A stretch of 64,000 nt of DNA from Arion vulgaris (Eukaryota; Mollusca; Gastropoda; Stylommatophora; Arionidae): contig CM036754.1 in NCBI GenBank assembly GCA_020796225.1, positions 67,076,000 to 67,139,999 on the forward strand, in the 5' to 3' direction. Position numbers and translations under genes: made by a program. Below are positions 33,345-46,100 of the stretch, piece after piece (within the stretch, counting starts at the first letter, position 1; each line of letters starts with the position of its first letter). The notes beneath the pieces are model-generated. The model did no database searches. It was not told the DNA's origin and saw only the letters and a list, made by a program, of their open reading frames with translations.

Positions 33345-33800
33345 TGTTTCTTCTTTTTTTTCTTATGTTGGTGACTCTGTCCTTTATATCATCATCATCA
33401 GGTGCCGTCTCCACATCGAAGGTTGGCTGCAATGAATCTCCAGCATCCTCTGTCTTTCGCCTTGGTGTTGCACACTGCCAGACTGTAACCTGTCCATTTC
33501 CTAAAGTTTCCTTCCCACTTATCTCTCGGTCTTCCTCTTGCTCTTCTCCCTCAACTTTCCCCTCTAGTAAATGTTTTATCATGGTGTCATGCCTTTTATG
33601 TGCCCAAAATACTTTACTTGTCTGAATTTTATTTCTCTTAATAATTGTTTCTTCATGCCTAGTTTTCCTAAAACTTGTTTATTTGTATGTTTTTCTGTCC
33701 ATGAAACTCTGCCTTTATATATGTACACTATAAATCTAACTACTGTGGCCTCAACAAAATGGAAATACGATGTTTCATTTTGCATTCCAGCGTGATATCT
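33345..33800 (-). pseudogene. LINE C-terminal fragment, minus strand
   Basis: Minus-strand frames read FRQVKYFGHIKGMTP then MIKHLLEGKVEGE, and a frameshifted GRPRDKWEGN-type block ending before a stop near 33400. The KYFGHIKG to IKHLLEGKVEGKR order is a standard LINE ORF2 end. Confidence 0.72.
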
Positions 33801-33825
33801 ACATTACTTGTAATCAGTTATAGTA

Positions 33826-33905
33826 ATACCTGTTCTAGAAATCTCTTCTTATCCTGGCGCTGTGAGGCAAAACAGGATTAGAGAAAAAAGGGAAAGAAAG
33901 TTATA
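33826..33905 (+). repeat. LINE-B 3' tail
   Basis: CTAGAAATCTCTTCTTATCC and AGGATTAGAGAAAA, as at 24150-24235 and 32890-32945. Confidence 0.7.
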
Positions 33906-34420
33906 TTAGGATTATCCTCATAGCACTCCGGACATGTCCTTAGCTGCTCCGATTTCTTCCTCAACTAATCCAGCAGCGTCCAGCGGCCCAACTAAATCAG
34001 TTCGATGTTCATTAATCAATCTTTTTGCATATTTGGCATGTCGTTCTTTTCGGGATGTACCAATATATACACACATCTCTCTCAATCTGGTCAGCGACTG
34101 AGATTCACAACTCTGAAACTGCTCTTTTCTGAAAGACTCCCCCAATGCGTTAAGAATGTCATTTCAGTCCCATTGCAGCTTCCTCTGATATCGTAGCCAT
34201 GCCAGACAATCTATCAGCTCGTTCATAACACCTGACTCATGCATGCCCAGGGACAAAAATGAAAGTGATTTCTCTTATCCATGTCTGTACCAGAACTTCT
34301 ACCAAGTTTCGTCTCACCACTCTTATTTCGACTTTACGAATCATACTCATGGAGTCACTGAGTATAACAACACGAGAGTAGTCATGAGATGCCAACCACC
34401 TCTGTAACCGCATGTACCTC
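33906..34420 (-). pseudogene. LINE-A RNase H fragment, minus strand
   Basis: The minus-strand reading gives VVILSDSMSMIRKVE (RNase H strand with catalytic-type Asp) and REITFIFVPGHA (last core strand with His), then QSCESQSLTRLREM and a tail ending in a Cys-rich region near 33910. Stops and frameshifts are present. The domain order places it downstream of RT in an RNase H-bearing LINE. Confidence 0.75.
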
Positions 34421-34574
34421 CATTGTCAAACATTTTCTCCTCTATATTTATATATAACTATTCTCATCATTATCAGATATTAGTCACACGGTCAAATATT
34501 CTTTACACTGCACTGCTGTTCTGGCTATATAACTATGGTGTTAACCAATGGATAGACATTTTAAACGCCCTCAT

Positions 34575-34985
34575 AGATCAGTTATCAGTTATATGAGGAC
34601 TATCATCACAGCACTCTGGACATGTCCATAGGTGCTCCGATCTCCACTTCAGCAAACCCAATAATGGCCCTGCACGCCAGTTCGATGTTGATTAATCAAT
34701 CTACCTGCATATTTAGTATGTCGTTCCCTTTAGGCTGCACCAATTTTGACACCCATCTCTTTCAATCCGGTCAGCGAGTGGGATTCACAGCCCTGAAACT
34801 CCCCCATTCGGAAAGACTCTGTCATCGCGGGAAGAATGTTATTTCGATCCATGGCAGCCGCCTCCGATACCGCAGCCAAGCCAGCCAATCTATCAACTCG
34901 TTCATTGCCCCCAACTCCTACGTGCCCAGGGACAAAAATGAAGGTGATTTCTCTGATCATTGTGCTCTCATAGAGTATGATCGCA
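34575..34985 (-). pseudogene. LINE-A RNase H fragment, minus strand (second copy)
   Basis: The frame 34730-35008 reads MIREITFIFVPGHVGVGGNE, then RVDRLAGLA, GCESHSLTGLKEMG. PGHVGVGGNERVDRLA is the classic C-terminal RNase H motif (His, Asn, Asp). The second half is intact but the first half of the domain is gone. It lies tandem to the 33.9-34.4 kb copy. Confidence 0.82.
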
Positions 34986-35094
34986 AAGAAGATTTTTATT
35001 GAAACCAATCACGCAATCTAGATTGCAAGAGTTGGGATTGCAGATTGTAGTGGCCAGAAAAGAACAACACAACATGTGTATCAGTGAATCAATC

Positions 35095-35320
35095 AAGTGC
35101 CCTGTCTGCCGGCGTAGGCGATCATGTCTCTCCACAACTCTCTTTGCTTGGTGCATGTAATCAGTTCTGACTCGATATTTTGTCGAACGATGATGTCAGG
35201 CCATCCAACATCTTCTCCTTCTGTCTTCCACGATCTCTCCCCTGAATTTTACCTGTAGTCACCAAATGTTCTGAACCTTCTCTTCGCATTATATGCCCGA
35301 AGAACCTTGATTTGTCGGAT
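35095..35320 (-). pseudogene. LINE-C C-terminal tail, minus strand
   Basis: Reverse complement of the 11385-11612 type: RVLRAYNAKRRFRTFGDY then a hydrophilic block and VVERHDRLRRQTGHLID. Confidence 0.65.
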
Positions 35321-35357
35321 TCTTATTCTTTTGATAAGGTTTCTTTGTGTGCAGGCC

Positions 35358-35612
35358 TTCTTCTTCTTCTTTGCGTTCGTTCTTTATGACCAATTTTAAT
35401 CACTCTTTGTGATATGTTTGATCTTTGCCAAGAACGTGTATACGTTGCACATTGGTTTGGTAGGCCCTAAACGCATAAGACTTCTACATGTTTAGGACAC
35501 ATGCATCCGATTTCAGCCAAACCTCCTTAGTCGCCTCTTACGACATGCGTGGAAGGTAACAGTGGTTCTATTCTTTACACCCCAAATTTGGGCCCGGTAA
35601 CCACTCGGGCGT
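35358..35612 (-). mobile_element. SINE-2 copy
   Basis: CTTCTTCTTCTTTGCGTTCG through GCCAAACCTCCTTAGTCGCC to GGTAACCACTCGGGCG on the plus strand. Inserted next to the LINE-C tail. Confidence 0.82.
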
Positions 35613-36059
35613 GTGTGCAGGCCTGATTTAAAACTTCCCCATTTGTTTTCTTTGCTGTCCATGGAATTTCCATGGTATATCAGTAGGCTCATCAATCACA
35701 ATCGAACTGGTATGGTTAGTCGTTGGATGCATTTGGAGATATTGCGAAGGAGATCGGAGTACATATGGACATGTTCGGAATGTAATGAAAATATTTCAAA
35801 CTGAAACTATACAGCTGTTCAAGGATGGCGGGGATTTTCATGTAATGTACAATACGTTCATTTGCTGTAACTTATTCTTATCTTTTGTTTATAGTGTCAA
35901 ATGGAATGACTAGTTTAATTGTCCTTAATGTCTGGACCATTCATGATTCCTATTTCTTGATTCTCAAGTCTTAATATTTGCAACATTTTTGTGAACGGCT
36001 TGTCAGGGTTAACTCGCATTCTTGTTGTACTGTGAAGGACTAAAACAATTCAAGCTCCA
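35613..36059. other. Unassigned sequence
   Basis: No domain seen; AT-rich second half. Confidence 0.35.
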
Positions 36060-36810
36060 ACGCATACACGTGATGCTCTGAGATTGAGGTCGTTACTGTT
36101 GCCCTCCATTGGCTCTCTGGGACTTTGTTTACTGGGGCTGTTGTTGTTTCTGACTCTCAGTCAATCCTTCGGAAGATCCAGAATGGCAGGTTGCGGTATG
36201 AGTGGATGTCATCTATAGAGGTTTTCAACCTTCAGAGACTCGCATGGATCTACTGTCCTGGTCATGCGGTGTTTCGTGTAACGAGATCAGACATGCTTGC
36301 ATTGAAAGCATGGATTGTTGTGGAGTTTAGATGGATAAGAGGGTGTCCTCGGTCTCTGAGCCTAATGTTCTATGGGGACACTAAAATTGACGCCAAACCA
36401 ATCCAACGATTTAAGAAGTTTGGAATTACATATTGTACAAGTAGTGCTGGATGTTTGAGGAGCAGAGAGAAAAGTGTTTAGCCGGCGAGCCACAGGAACC
36501 ATCAGTATGCATACCCTTAAACATCTGTTGGTGGAGATTGAGTACCTATGGGTCTGCCCGGAGTGCTGCGACGTCATTTCAGTAACCAATAACTCATATT
36601 CTGAGACGATTGAAGCTTCACACACATATACGTCAAGTATGATGTAGCTAGACAAGAACACTATGCTGGTAGACAAAGAAGAATAGTAAACCAACAAAGA
36701 ACCGGAGTCGTTAGTCACCACACTCTGAGAGACATAGTGAGGGAGAGATCAGAGCACTTATGGATTAATTAGTTCAACGTGCAGTGATGATGATCCGACG
36801 ACTAAACTAA
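36060..36810 (+). pseudogene. LINE-A RNase H domain to 3' end, best copy
   Basis: The frame 36125-36481 reads VVVSDSQSILRKIQNGRLRY, then LAWIYCPGHAVFRVTRSDML, a compact RNase H-like half-domain with SDSQ and PGH...SDMLA motifs. It continues into KIDAKPIQRFKKFGI and CTSSAGCLR. After a stop come EYLWVCPECC and the 3' tail at 36640-36810. The missing upstream RT marks a 5' truncation. Confidence 0.78.
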
Positions 36811-37165
36811 ACCACATATATGTGGTACTGTGAGGTGCTGAAACAATTCAAGCTTCATACATATATATATATGGGATTCTTTGAGGTGCAGAGACAATTC
36901 CAGTTTCACAAACATATATGTGGTACTCTTAGGTGCAGAGACAATTCCAGTTTCACACACATATATGTGGTACTATGAGTTGCAGAGACAATTCCAGTTT
37001 CACACACATATATGTGGTACTCTGAGGTGCAGAGACAATTCAAGCTTCACACACATATATATGTGGTACTGTGAGGTGCTGAAACAATTCAAGCTTCACA
37101 CACATATATGTGGTACTATGAGTTGCAGAGACAATTCTAGTTTCCACATATATGTGTTTAGGATT
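36811..37165. repeat. 47-bp tandem array, about 7 units
   Basis: The unit contains GGTGCAGAGACAATTCCAG and TTTCACACACATATATGTGG. Two subtypes (GTGCTGAAACAATTCAAG and GTGCAGAGACAATTCCAG) are present. It runs directly into the 61-bp satellite. The open frame 36881-37168 is a by-product. Confidence 0.93.
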
Positions 37166-40100
37166 TGATAATTAAAAGTTCTTTCTTCAATCTACTGTTA
37201 GATGTAGAAATTTAGAGATAGATGAAGGGTTCTTCATCTCTTAGCAATCTACTGTTAGATGTGGGAGTTTGAGATAGGTATAAGGTAGTTTCTTCGTCTC
37301 TTGGCAATCTACTGTTGGATGTAGGGAGATTTAGTATAGGTATGAGAGGTTCTTCGATCTCTTGGCAATCTACTGTTAGATGTAGAGTTTAGAGATGAAG
37401 TATAGGAAGTTCTTCAATCTCGTGATCTACTGTTGAATGTGGGAAGTTTAGAGATGGTATAGAGAGGTTCTTCAGTCTCTTGACAATCTACTGTTGGATG
37501 TGAGGAGATTTAGAGATGGATATAGAGAGGTTCTTCGTCTCTTGGCAATCTACTGTTGAATGTAGGAGATTTGAGATAGAGTATAGAGAGGATTCTTCGT
37601 CTCTTAACGTCTACTGTTAGTGTAGGAAGTTTAGAGATGAGTATCGAGAGTTCTTCGTCTCTTGGCAATCTACTGTTGATTGTAGGAAGTTTAGGATATT
37701 TTTATAGGGATTTCTTCGATCTCTTGACGTCTACTGTTGAATGTGAGGAGATTTGTGCTAGGTATAGAGAGGGTTCTTCCGTCTCTTAGCAATCTACTGG
37801 CCAGATGTAGAAATTAGAGATGGTATAGAAAGTTCTTGTCTCTTAACGTCTACTGTTAGATGTAGGAATTTAGTAGATATAGAAGTTCTTCGTCTCTTGG
37901 CAATCTACAGTTGGATGTAGGAGATTTTAGAGATGGTATAGAGAGGGATTCTTCGATCTCTTGGCGATCTACTGTTAGATGTAGAGTTTAGAGATGGGTA
38001 TGGGGTAGTTTCTTTGATCTCTTGGCGATCTACTGTTGATAGTAGGAGTTTAGGATGGAAATTGTAGAGAGTTCTTTGATCTCTTGACGTCTACTGTTAG
38101 ATGTAGAGAGTTTAGGATGGATATAGAGAGTTCTTCTGTCTTGGCTATCTACTGTTGGATGTGGGAAGTTTAGAGATGAGTATAGAGAGTTCTTCAATCT
38201 CTTAATCTACTGTTAGATAAGAAATTTAAGATAGATATAGAAAATTCTTCAATCTCTTGGCAATCTACTGTTAGATGTAGGAGATTTAGAATAGAAACAT
38301 AGAGAAGGTTCTTCGTCTCTTAGCAATCTACTGTTGGATGTAGAGTTTAGGATGGGGTATGAGGAGGTTCTTCGATCTCTTAGCGATCTACTATTGGATG
38401 TGGGGAACATGATGGATATAGAGAAGTTCTTCGATCTTGACGATCTACTGTTGGATGTGAGTTTAGGATAGGTATAGAGGAGGTTCTTCGATCTCTGCCA
38501 ACGATCTACTGTTGGAATGTAGAGTTTAGAGATGGATATAGAGAAGTTAACTGATCTCTTGGCAATCTACTGTTGAATGTGTAGAGTTTAGAGATGGTAT
38601 AGAAGTGGTTCTTCAATCTCTTGGCAATCTACTGTTGAATGTGGGAAGTTTAGGATGGTATAGAGAGGGATTCTTCGATCTCTTAACGTCTACTGTTGGA
38701 TGTAGGAAGTTTAGAGATGGATATAGAAAGAGATTCTTCGTCTCTTGGCGATCTACTGTTAGATGTGTAGGAGTTTAGAGATGGTATAAGTGGTTCTTAA
38801 TCTCTTAACGTCTACTGTTGAATGTAGGGAAGTTTAGAGATGGTATAGAGAGGTTCTTCAGTCTCTTAACGTCTACTGTTGGATATGAGGAGATTTAGAG
38901 ATGAATGAAAGTTGCCAATCTCTTGGCAATCTACTGTTAGATGTAGAAATTTAGGATGGTATGAGTGGTTCTTCGATCTCTTAGCGATCTAATGTTGATA
39001 TGAGGATTTAGGATAGGTATAGAGAGGTTCTTCAGTCTCTTTGCGATCTACTGTTGGATGTGGGAAGTTTAGGATATTAAGTATAGAGGGATTCTTCGAT
39101 CTCTTGGCGATCCCACTGTTGAATTGGAGGAGATTTAGGATGGTATAGAAGTTTCTTCGTCTCTTCCAACGTCTACCAGCCCAGATGTAGGAAATTTGAG
39201 ATGAATATAGAAAGTTCTTAAATCTCTTATGTAATCTACTGTTAGATGTAGAAATTTAGAGATAGAAACATAGAGATTCTTCCCAATCTCTTAAATCTAC
39301 TGGCCAGATGTGAAATTTAGAGATAGGTATGAGAGGTTCTTTAATCTCTTGGCAATCTACTGTTGAATGTAGGAGATTTGAGATAGGTATAGAGAGGATT
39401 CTTAATCTCAACGTCTACTGTTAGATATGGGAGATTTCAAGTATAGAGTATAGAGAAGTTCTTCAATCTCTTGCAATCTACTGGCCCAGATGTAGAAATT
39501 TAGAATGGGTATAGAAAGTTCTTAAATCTGTAACGTCTACTGTTAGATGTAGGAAATTTAGAGATGCATTATAGAAGGGATTTCTTCGTCTCTTAACAAT
39601 CTACTGTTGGATGTGGGGAAGTTTAGGATGGATATAGAGAGGTTCTTCGTCTCTTGGCGATCTACTGTTAGATGTAGGAAGTTTAGGATAGAGTATAGAG
39701 GGATTTCTTCGTCTTGGCGATCTACTGTTGGATGGCAGGGGAGTTTGGGAGTAGGTATCGAGGGGATTTCTTCAATCTCTTAACGTCTACTGTTAGATGT
39801 GAGAAATTTAGAGATAGAAGTATAGAGAGGATTCTTCAATCTCTTAGCAATCTACTGTTAGATGTAGAAATTTATTATAAGTATAGAAAGTTCTTCAATC
39901 TCTTAGCAATCTACTGTTAGATGTAGAACATTAGAGATACCATTATGAGAGAGTTCTTCCCGATCTCTTGGCGATCTACTGTTGAATGTAGAGAAGTTAT
40001 GATGAGATATAGAAGTTTCTTCGATCTCTTGGCGTCTGCAGTTGGATGTAGAGGAAGTTTAGAGATGGTATGAGGATTCTTCGATCTTGGCGATCTACTG

Positions 40101-43100
40101 TTAGATGTGTAGAAAGGGGAGTTTAGGATGGATATAGAAGTTCTTCCCACGATCTCTTGGCGTCTACTGTTGGATGTGGGGAAGTTTAGTATGGGTATAG
40201 GGATTCTTCGATCTCTTAGCGTCTACTGTTGGATGTAGGAGATTTAGGATAGGTATAGAGAGGGATTTCTTGATCTCTTGGCGATCTACTGTTGGATGTA
40301 GAGGAAGTTTAGAGATGGAGGTATAGAAGGAGGTTCTTCGATCTCTTGGCAATCTACTGTTGGATGTGGGAAGTTTAGGATGGATATGAGAGGTTCTTCA
40401 GTCTCTTGGCGATCTACTGTTGGGATGTAGGAGATTTAGAGATAGAGTATAGGAAGGTTCTTCGATCTCTTGGCGTCTACTGGCCAGATGTAGGAAGTTT
40501 AGGATAGGTATCGAGAGGTTTCTTCAATCTCTTGACGTCTACTGTGGTGTAGGAGTTTAGGATAGGTATAGAGAGATTTCTTCGTCTCTTGGCGTCTACT
40601 GTTGGATGTAGAAGTTAGTATAGGTATAGAGAGGTTCTTCGATCTCTTAACGTCTACTGTTGGATATTAGAGGTCAAGGATGGTATAGAGAGGGATTTCT
40701 TCGTCTCTTGGCGATCTACTGTTAGATGTAGGGAGACGCAGTAGATGAGAAGTTCTTCGATCTCTTAGCGATCTACAGGTGGATATTAGGAAGTTTAGGA
40801 TGAGTATAAGTAGGTTCTTCGATCTCTTGGCGATCTACTGTTGGATGTAGGAATTTAGGATGGGTATAGGTGGTTCTTCGATCTCTTGGCGTCTACTGTT
40901 GATGTAAGGAGATTTAGGACAAGTGTAGAAGATTCTTCCAATCTGCCAGCAATCTACTGTTAGATGTAGAAATTTAGAGATAGATATAGAGAAAGTTTCT
41001 TCTATCTTGGCTATCTACTGTTGGATGTAGAGTTTAGGATAGGTATAGAGAGGTTCTTCGATCTCTTAACGTCTACTGTTGGATGTGGGGAGTTTAGGAT
41101 GGATATAGAGAGGGTTCTTCGATCTCTTGGCGATCTACTATTGGATGTGGGGAGATTTTAGGATATGAAGTATAGTAGTTCTTAAATCTCTTGGCAATCT
41201 ACTATTGGATAGCAAAGGAAATTTAGGATAGAAACAACAAAGAGAGGATTCTTGATCTCTTGGCAATCTACTATTATTAGATGTAGAAGTTTATGATAGA
41301 TATAGAAATTCTTACAATCTCTTATGTAATCTACTGTTAGTGTAGGAAATTTAAGATGAAGTATAGGGATTCTTGATCTCTTAGCAATCTACTGTTAGAT
41401 GTAGAAATTTGAAGATAGATATAGAAATTCTTCGTCTCTTAACGTCTACTGTGTGTGAATGTGTAGGAGTTTAGAGATGGAAACATAAAAGTGATTTCTT
41501 CAATCTCTTGGCAATCTACTGTTGGATGTAGAAGTTTAGGATATAGGTATAGAAGTTCTTCGTCTCTTAACGTCTACTGTTGGATGTGGGAAGTTAGGAT
41601 GGATATAGAAGTTCTTCAATCTCTTAGCGATCTACTGTTGGATGTGTAGGAGTTTAGGATAGGTATAGAGTGGTTCTTCGATCTCTTGACAATCTACTGT
41701 TGGATGTGGGAAGTTTAGGATAGGTATAGAGAGGGATTTCTTCGATCTTAACGTCTACTGTTGAATGTAGGAGTTTAGAGATGGATATAGAGATTCTTCA
41801 ATCTCTTGGCAATCTACTGTTGAATGTAAAGGGAGTTTAGTATGGGTATAGTGGTTCTTCAGTCTCTTGTGATCTAATGTTGATGTAGGAGTTTAGGATA
41901 GGTATAGAGGAGGTTCTTCGATCTCTTTGCGATCTACTGTTGGATGTGGGGAGTTTAGGATAGGTATAGAGGTTCTTCGTCTCTTGGCAATCTACTGTTG
42001 GATGTAGAAATTTGAGATGGAAGTATAGAGAGGATTCTTCAGTCTCTCCAACGTCTACTGTTAGATGTAAGGAGATTTAAGATAGATATAGAGAGGTGCT
42101 TCGTCTCTTGGCAATCTACTGGCCAGATGTAGAAATTTAGAGATAGAGTATAGAGAGGATTCTTCAGTCTCTTACAGCGTCTACTGGCCCAGATGTAGAG
42201 TTTAGGATAGGTATCGAGAGGTTCTTCGTCTCTTGGCGATCTACTGTTGGATATGGGGAAGTTTGAGATGGAAGTGCAAAGGGGTTCTTCGTCTCTTATG
42301 CAATCTACTGTTGAATGTAGGGAGATTAGTATAGGTATAGAGAGGATTCTTCGTCTCTTGGCAATCTACTGTTGAATGTAGAAATTTAGGGTGTTATAGA
42401 GAGGGTTCTTCAGTCTCTTGGCGATCTACTATTGAATGTAAAGGGAGATTTAGGATGAAGTATAGAGAGGGATTCTTCGATCTCTTAACGTCTACTGTTA
42501 GATGTAGGAGATTTAGAGATGAATATAGAGAGGATTTCTTACAGTCTCTTAGCAATCTACTGTTGAATGTAGAAATTTAGAATGCGTATAGAGAAGTTCT
42601 TGATCTCAACGTCTACTGTTGAATGTAGAAATTTAGAGATGGTATCGAAGGATTCTTCAATCTCTTAGCAATCTACTGTTAGATGTAGAAATTCAGGATA
42701 GGTATAGAAGGTTCTTCGATCTCTTAACGTCTACTGTTAGATGTAGAGGAAGTTTAGTATGGGTATAAAGAGGGATTTCTTCGATCTTGGCGATCTACTG
42801 TTGGATGTGGGGGTGAGATGGTATAGAGAGGGTTCTTCCCGTCTCTTCGCGTCTACTGTTGGAATGTAGAAATTTATGATAGATATGAAAGATTCTTCAA
42901 TCTTAGCAATCTACAATTGAATGTAGGAAATTTAGAGATGGTATAGAAGAGGATTCTTCAATCTACCAGCAATCTACTGTTAGATGAAATTTAGGGCTAA
43001 ATGAGAGATTCTTCGTCTGGCAATCTACTGTTAGATGTGTAGGAAGTTTAGAGATGAGTATAGAGAGTGGTTCTTCGATCTCTTCAACGTCTACTGTTGG

Positions 43101-46100
43101 ATATTAGAAATTTAGGATAGGTATAGAGAGGTTCTTCGTCTCTTGGCAATCTACTGTTGAATGAAATTTAGAGATGGATATAGAAGTTCTTAAATCTCTT
43201 GGCAATCTACTGTTAGATATGTAGGAGATTTAAGATAGAAGTATAAGTGGTTCTTCAATCTCTCCAACGTCTACCTATTGATAATAGGAAATTTAGGAAT
43301 GAAACATAGAGAGGATTCTTCAGTCTCTTTGCAACTACTGTTAGATGTAGAAATTTAGATATATAGAGGATTTCTTCAATCTCTTAACTATCTACTGACC
43401 CAGATGTAGAAGTTTAGGATAGAAGTATAGAAGAGGATTAGCCCAATCTCAACGATACTGTTAGATGTAGAAATTTAGGATGGATATAGGAAGTTCTTCG
43501 TCTCGCTTGCGATCTACTGTTGGATGTAGGAAGTTTGAGATACCGAGTATAGAAATTATTCGTCTTAGAGATCTACTGTTGGATATTAGGAGATTTAGAG
43601 ATGGTATCGAGGATTCTTCAGTCTCTTGGCAATCTACTGACCAGATGTAGAGTTGAATGAAGTATAGGATTCTTCAATCTCCAACGTCTACTATTAGATA
43701 TGAGAAATTTAGAATGCATTATCGAGAGAATTCTTCAATCTTAACGTCTACTGACCCAGATCTTAGGAAATTTAGAACCGAGTATAGAAAGTTCTTCAAT
43801 CTGCCAACGTCTACTGTTAGATATAGAAATTAGAATGAAGTATAGAAGTTCTTCAATCTCTTAACGTCTACTGTTAGATGTCGAAATTTATATTAGATAA
43901 GTGCTTCGATCTCTTGGCTCTACTGTTAGATGTAGGAAATTTAGAGATGGTATAGAAGTTCTTGATCTTGGCAATCTACTGTTAGATGTAGGAGTTAGAA
44001 TGAATATAGAGAAATTCTTCAATCTCTTAGCAATCTACTGTTAGATGTAGAAATTTAGGAATGCATTATAAAAGAAAATTCTTCAATCTTAGCAATCTAC
44101 TGTTAGATATGTAGAAATTTAGAATGGGCCAAGTGGTGCTTCGTCTCTTACGTCTACTGTTAGATGTGGGAAGTTTAGGATGGTATAGAAGTAGTTGCTT
44201 CAGTCTCTTGCGTCTTCTGTTGATGTAGGAAGTTTAGGATAGGTATAGAGAGGTCTTCCCGTCTCTTTGCAGTCTACTGTTAGATGAGAAATTTAGAGAT
44301 GAATGAGAGATTCTTCGATCTCTTGGCTATCTACTGTTGGAATGTAGAAATTTAGGAATGAAGTATAGAAGGGATTCTTCGTCTCTTAGCAATCTACTAC
44401 AATATTTAGATGTAGAGAGAAATTTAGATGAATGAGAGGGTTCTTCGGTCTTGCGTCTACTGTTGGATGTGGGGAAGTTTAGGATAGGTATAGGGGATCT
44501 TCGATCTCTTGGCGATCTACTGTTGGATGTAGGGAAGTTTAGGATAGGTATCGAGAAGTTTCTTCAATCTCTTGGCAATCTACTGTTAGATGTGGGGAAG
44601 TTTAGGATAGGTATAGAGAGGGATTTCTTCGGTCTCTTGGCGATCTACTGTTGGATGTGGGAAATTGAGATAGGTATAGAGAGAGGTTTCTTCAGTCTTA
44701 GCGTCTACTGTTGGATGTAGGAGATTTTATGACAGATAAAGAAATTCTTCGTCTTAGCGTCTACTGTGGATGTTATGAAGTTTAGAGATGGAAGTATAGA
44801 GAGGGTTCTTCAGTCTTGGCAATCTACAGTTAGATGTAGAGGAAGTTTGAGATGAATGAGAGATTCTTCAATCTCTTGGCAATCTACTGTTGTTAGATGT
44901 AGGAAGTTTAGAGATAGGTATGAGAGGGATTTCTTTGATCTCTTAGCAATCTACTGTTGAATGTAGAAATTTGAGATAGATATAGAAGTTAACTGATCTC
45001 TTAACGATACTGTGTTGAATGTAGAGGAAGATTTAGGATGAGTATAGAAGTGATTTCTTCGATCTCTTAACGTCTAATGTGTGTAGAAATTTAGAGATAA
45101 ATTGCAAAGAGGGATTCTTCGTCTCTTCCACGTCTTACTGTTGAATGTAGAGAGTTTAGAGATGAAGTATAGAGAGGATTCTTCGTCTCTTAACGTCTAC
45201 TGACCAGATGTGAGGAAGTTTAGAGATGGTATGAGAGGATTCTTTGATCTTGGCAATCTACTGTTAGATGTAGGAAATTTGAAGATGAATATAAAGAAGA
45301 AGTTTCTTCGATCTCTTAGCAATCTACTGTTAGATGTGGGGAGATTTAGGATAGGTATCGAGAGGGTTCTTGATCTTGGCAATCTACTATTTAGATGTAG
45401 GAGATTTAGAGATGGAAGTATAGAGATTCTTCGATCTCTTGGCAATCTACTGGCCAGATGTGAGGAGATTTAGTATGTGTATAGAGAGGATTCTTCAAAT
45501 CTCTTAGCAAATCTACTGACCCAGATGTGGGGAGATTTAGAGATAGGTATAGAAGAGGTTCTTCGATCTCTTAACGTCTACTGTTGAATGTGGGGAGATT
45601 TAGAGATGAAGTATGAGAAGTTCTTCAATCCTGCCAACGTCTACTGTTGGATGTAGGAAGTTTAGGATGAATGAGAGAGGTTCTTCGATCTCTTGGCAAT
45701 CTACTGTTAGTGTAGAGTTTGAGATAGAGTATAGAGAGGAGTTCTTCGGTCTCTTAGCGTCTACTGTTGGATGTGGGGAAGTTTAGAATTAGGTATCGAG
45801 AAGTTCTTCGATCTCTTGCGTCTACTATTAGATGTAGAAATTTCGAGATGGGTATAGAAAGTTCTTCAATCTCTTGTGATCTACACTGTTAGATGTAGGA
45901 AATTTAGTATGGGTATAGAGAGAGTTCTTCAATCTCTTGGCAATCTACTGTTAGATGTAGGATTTATGATAGATATAGAGAGGTTCTTCGATCTCTTGGC
46001 GATCTACTGTTGAATGTAGGGGGATTTGAGATGGATATAGAGGTAGTTCTTCGATATCTTGCGATCTACTGTTGGATGTGGGGAGTTTAGGATAGGTATA

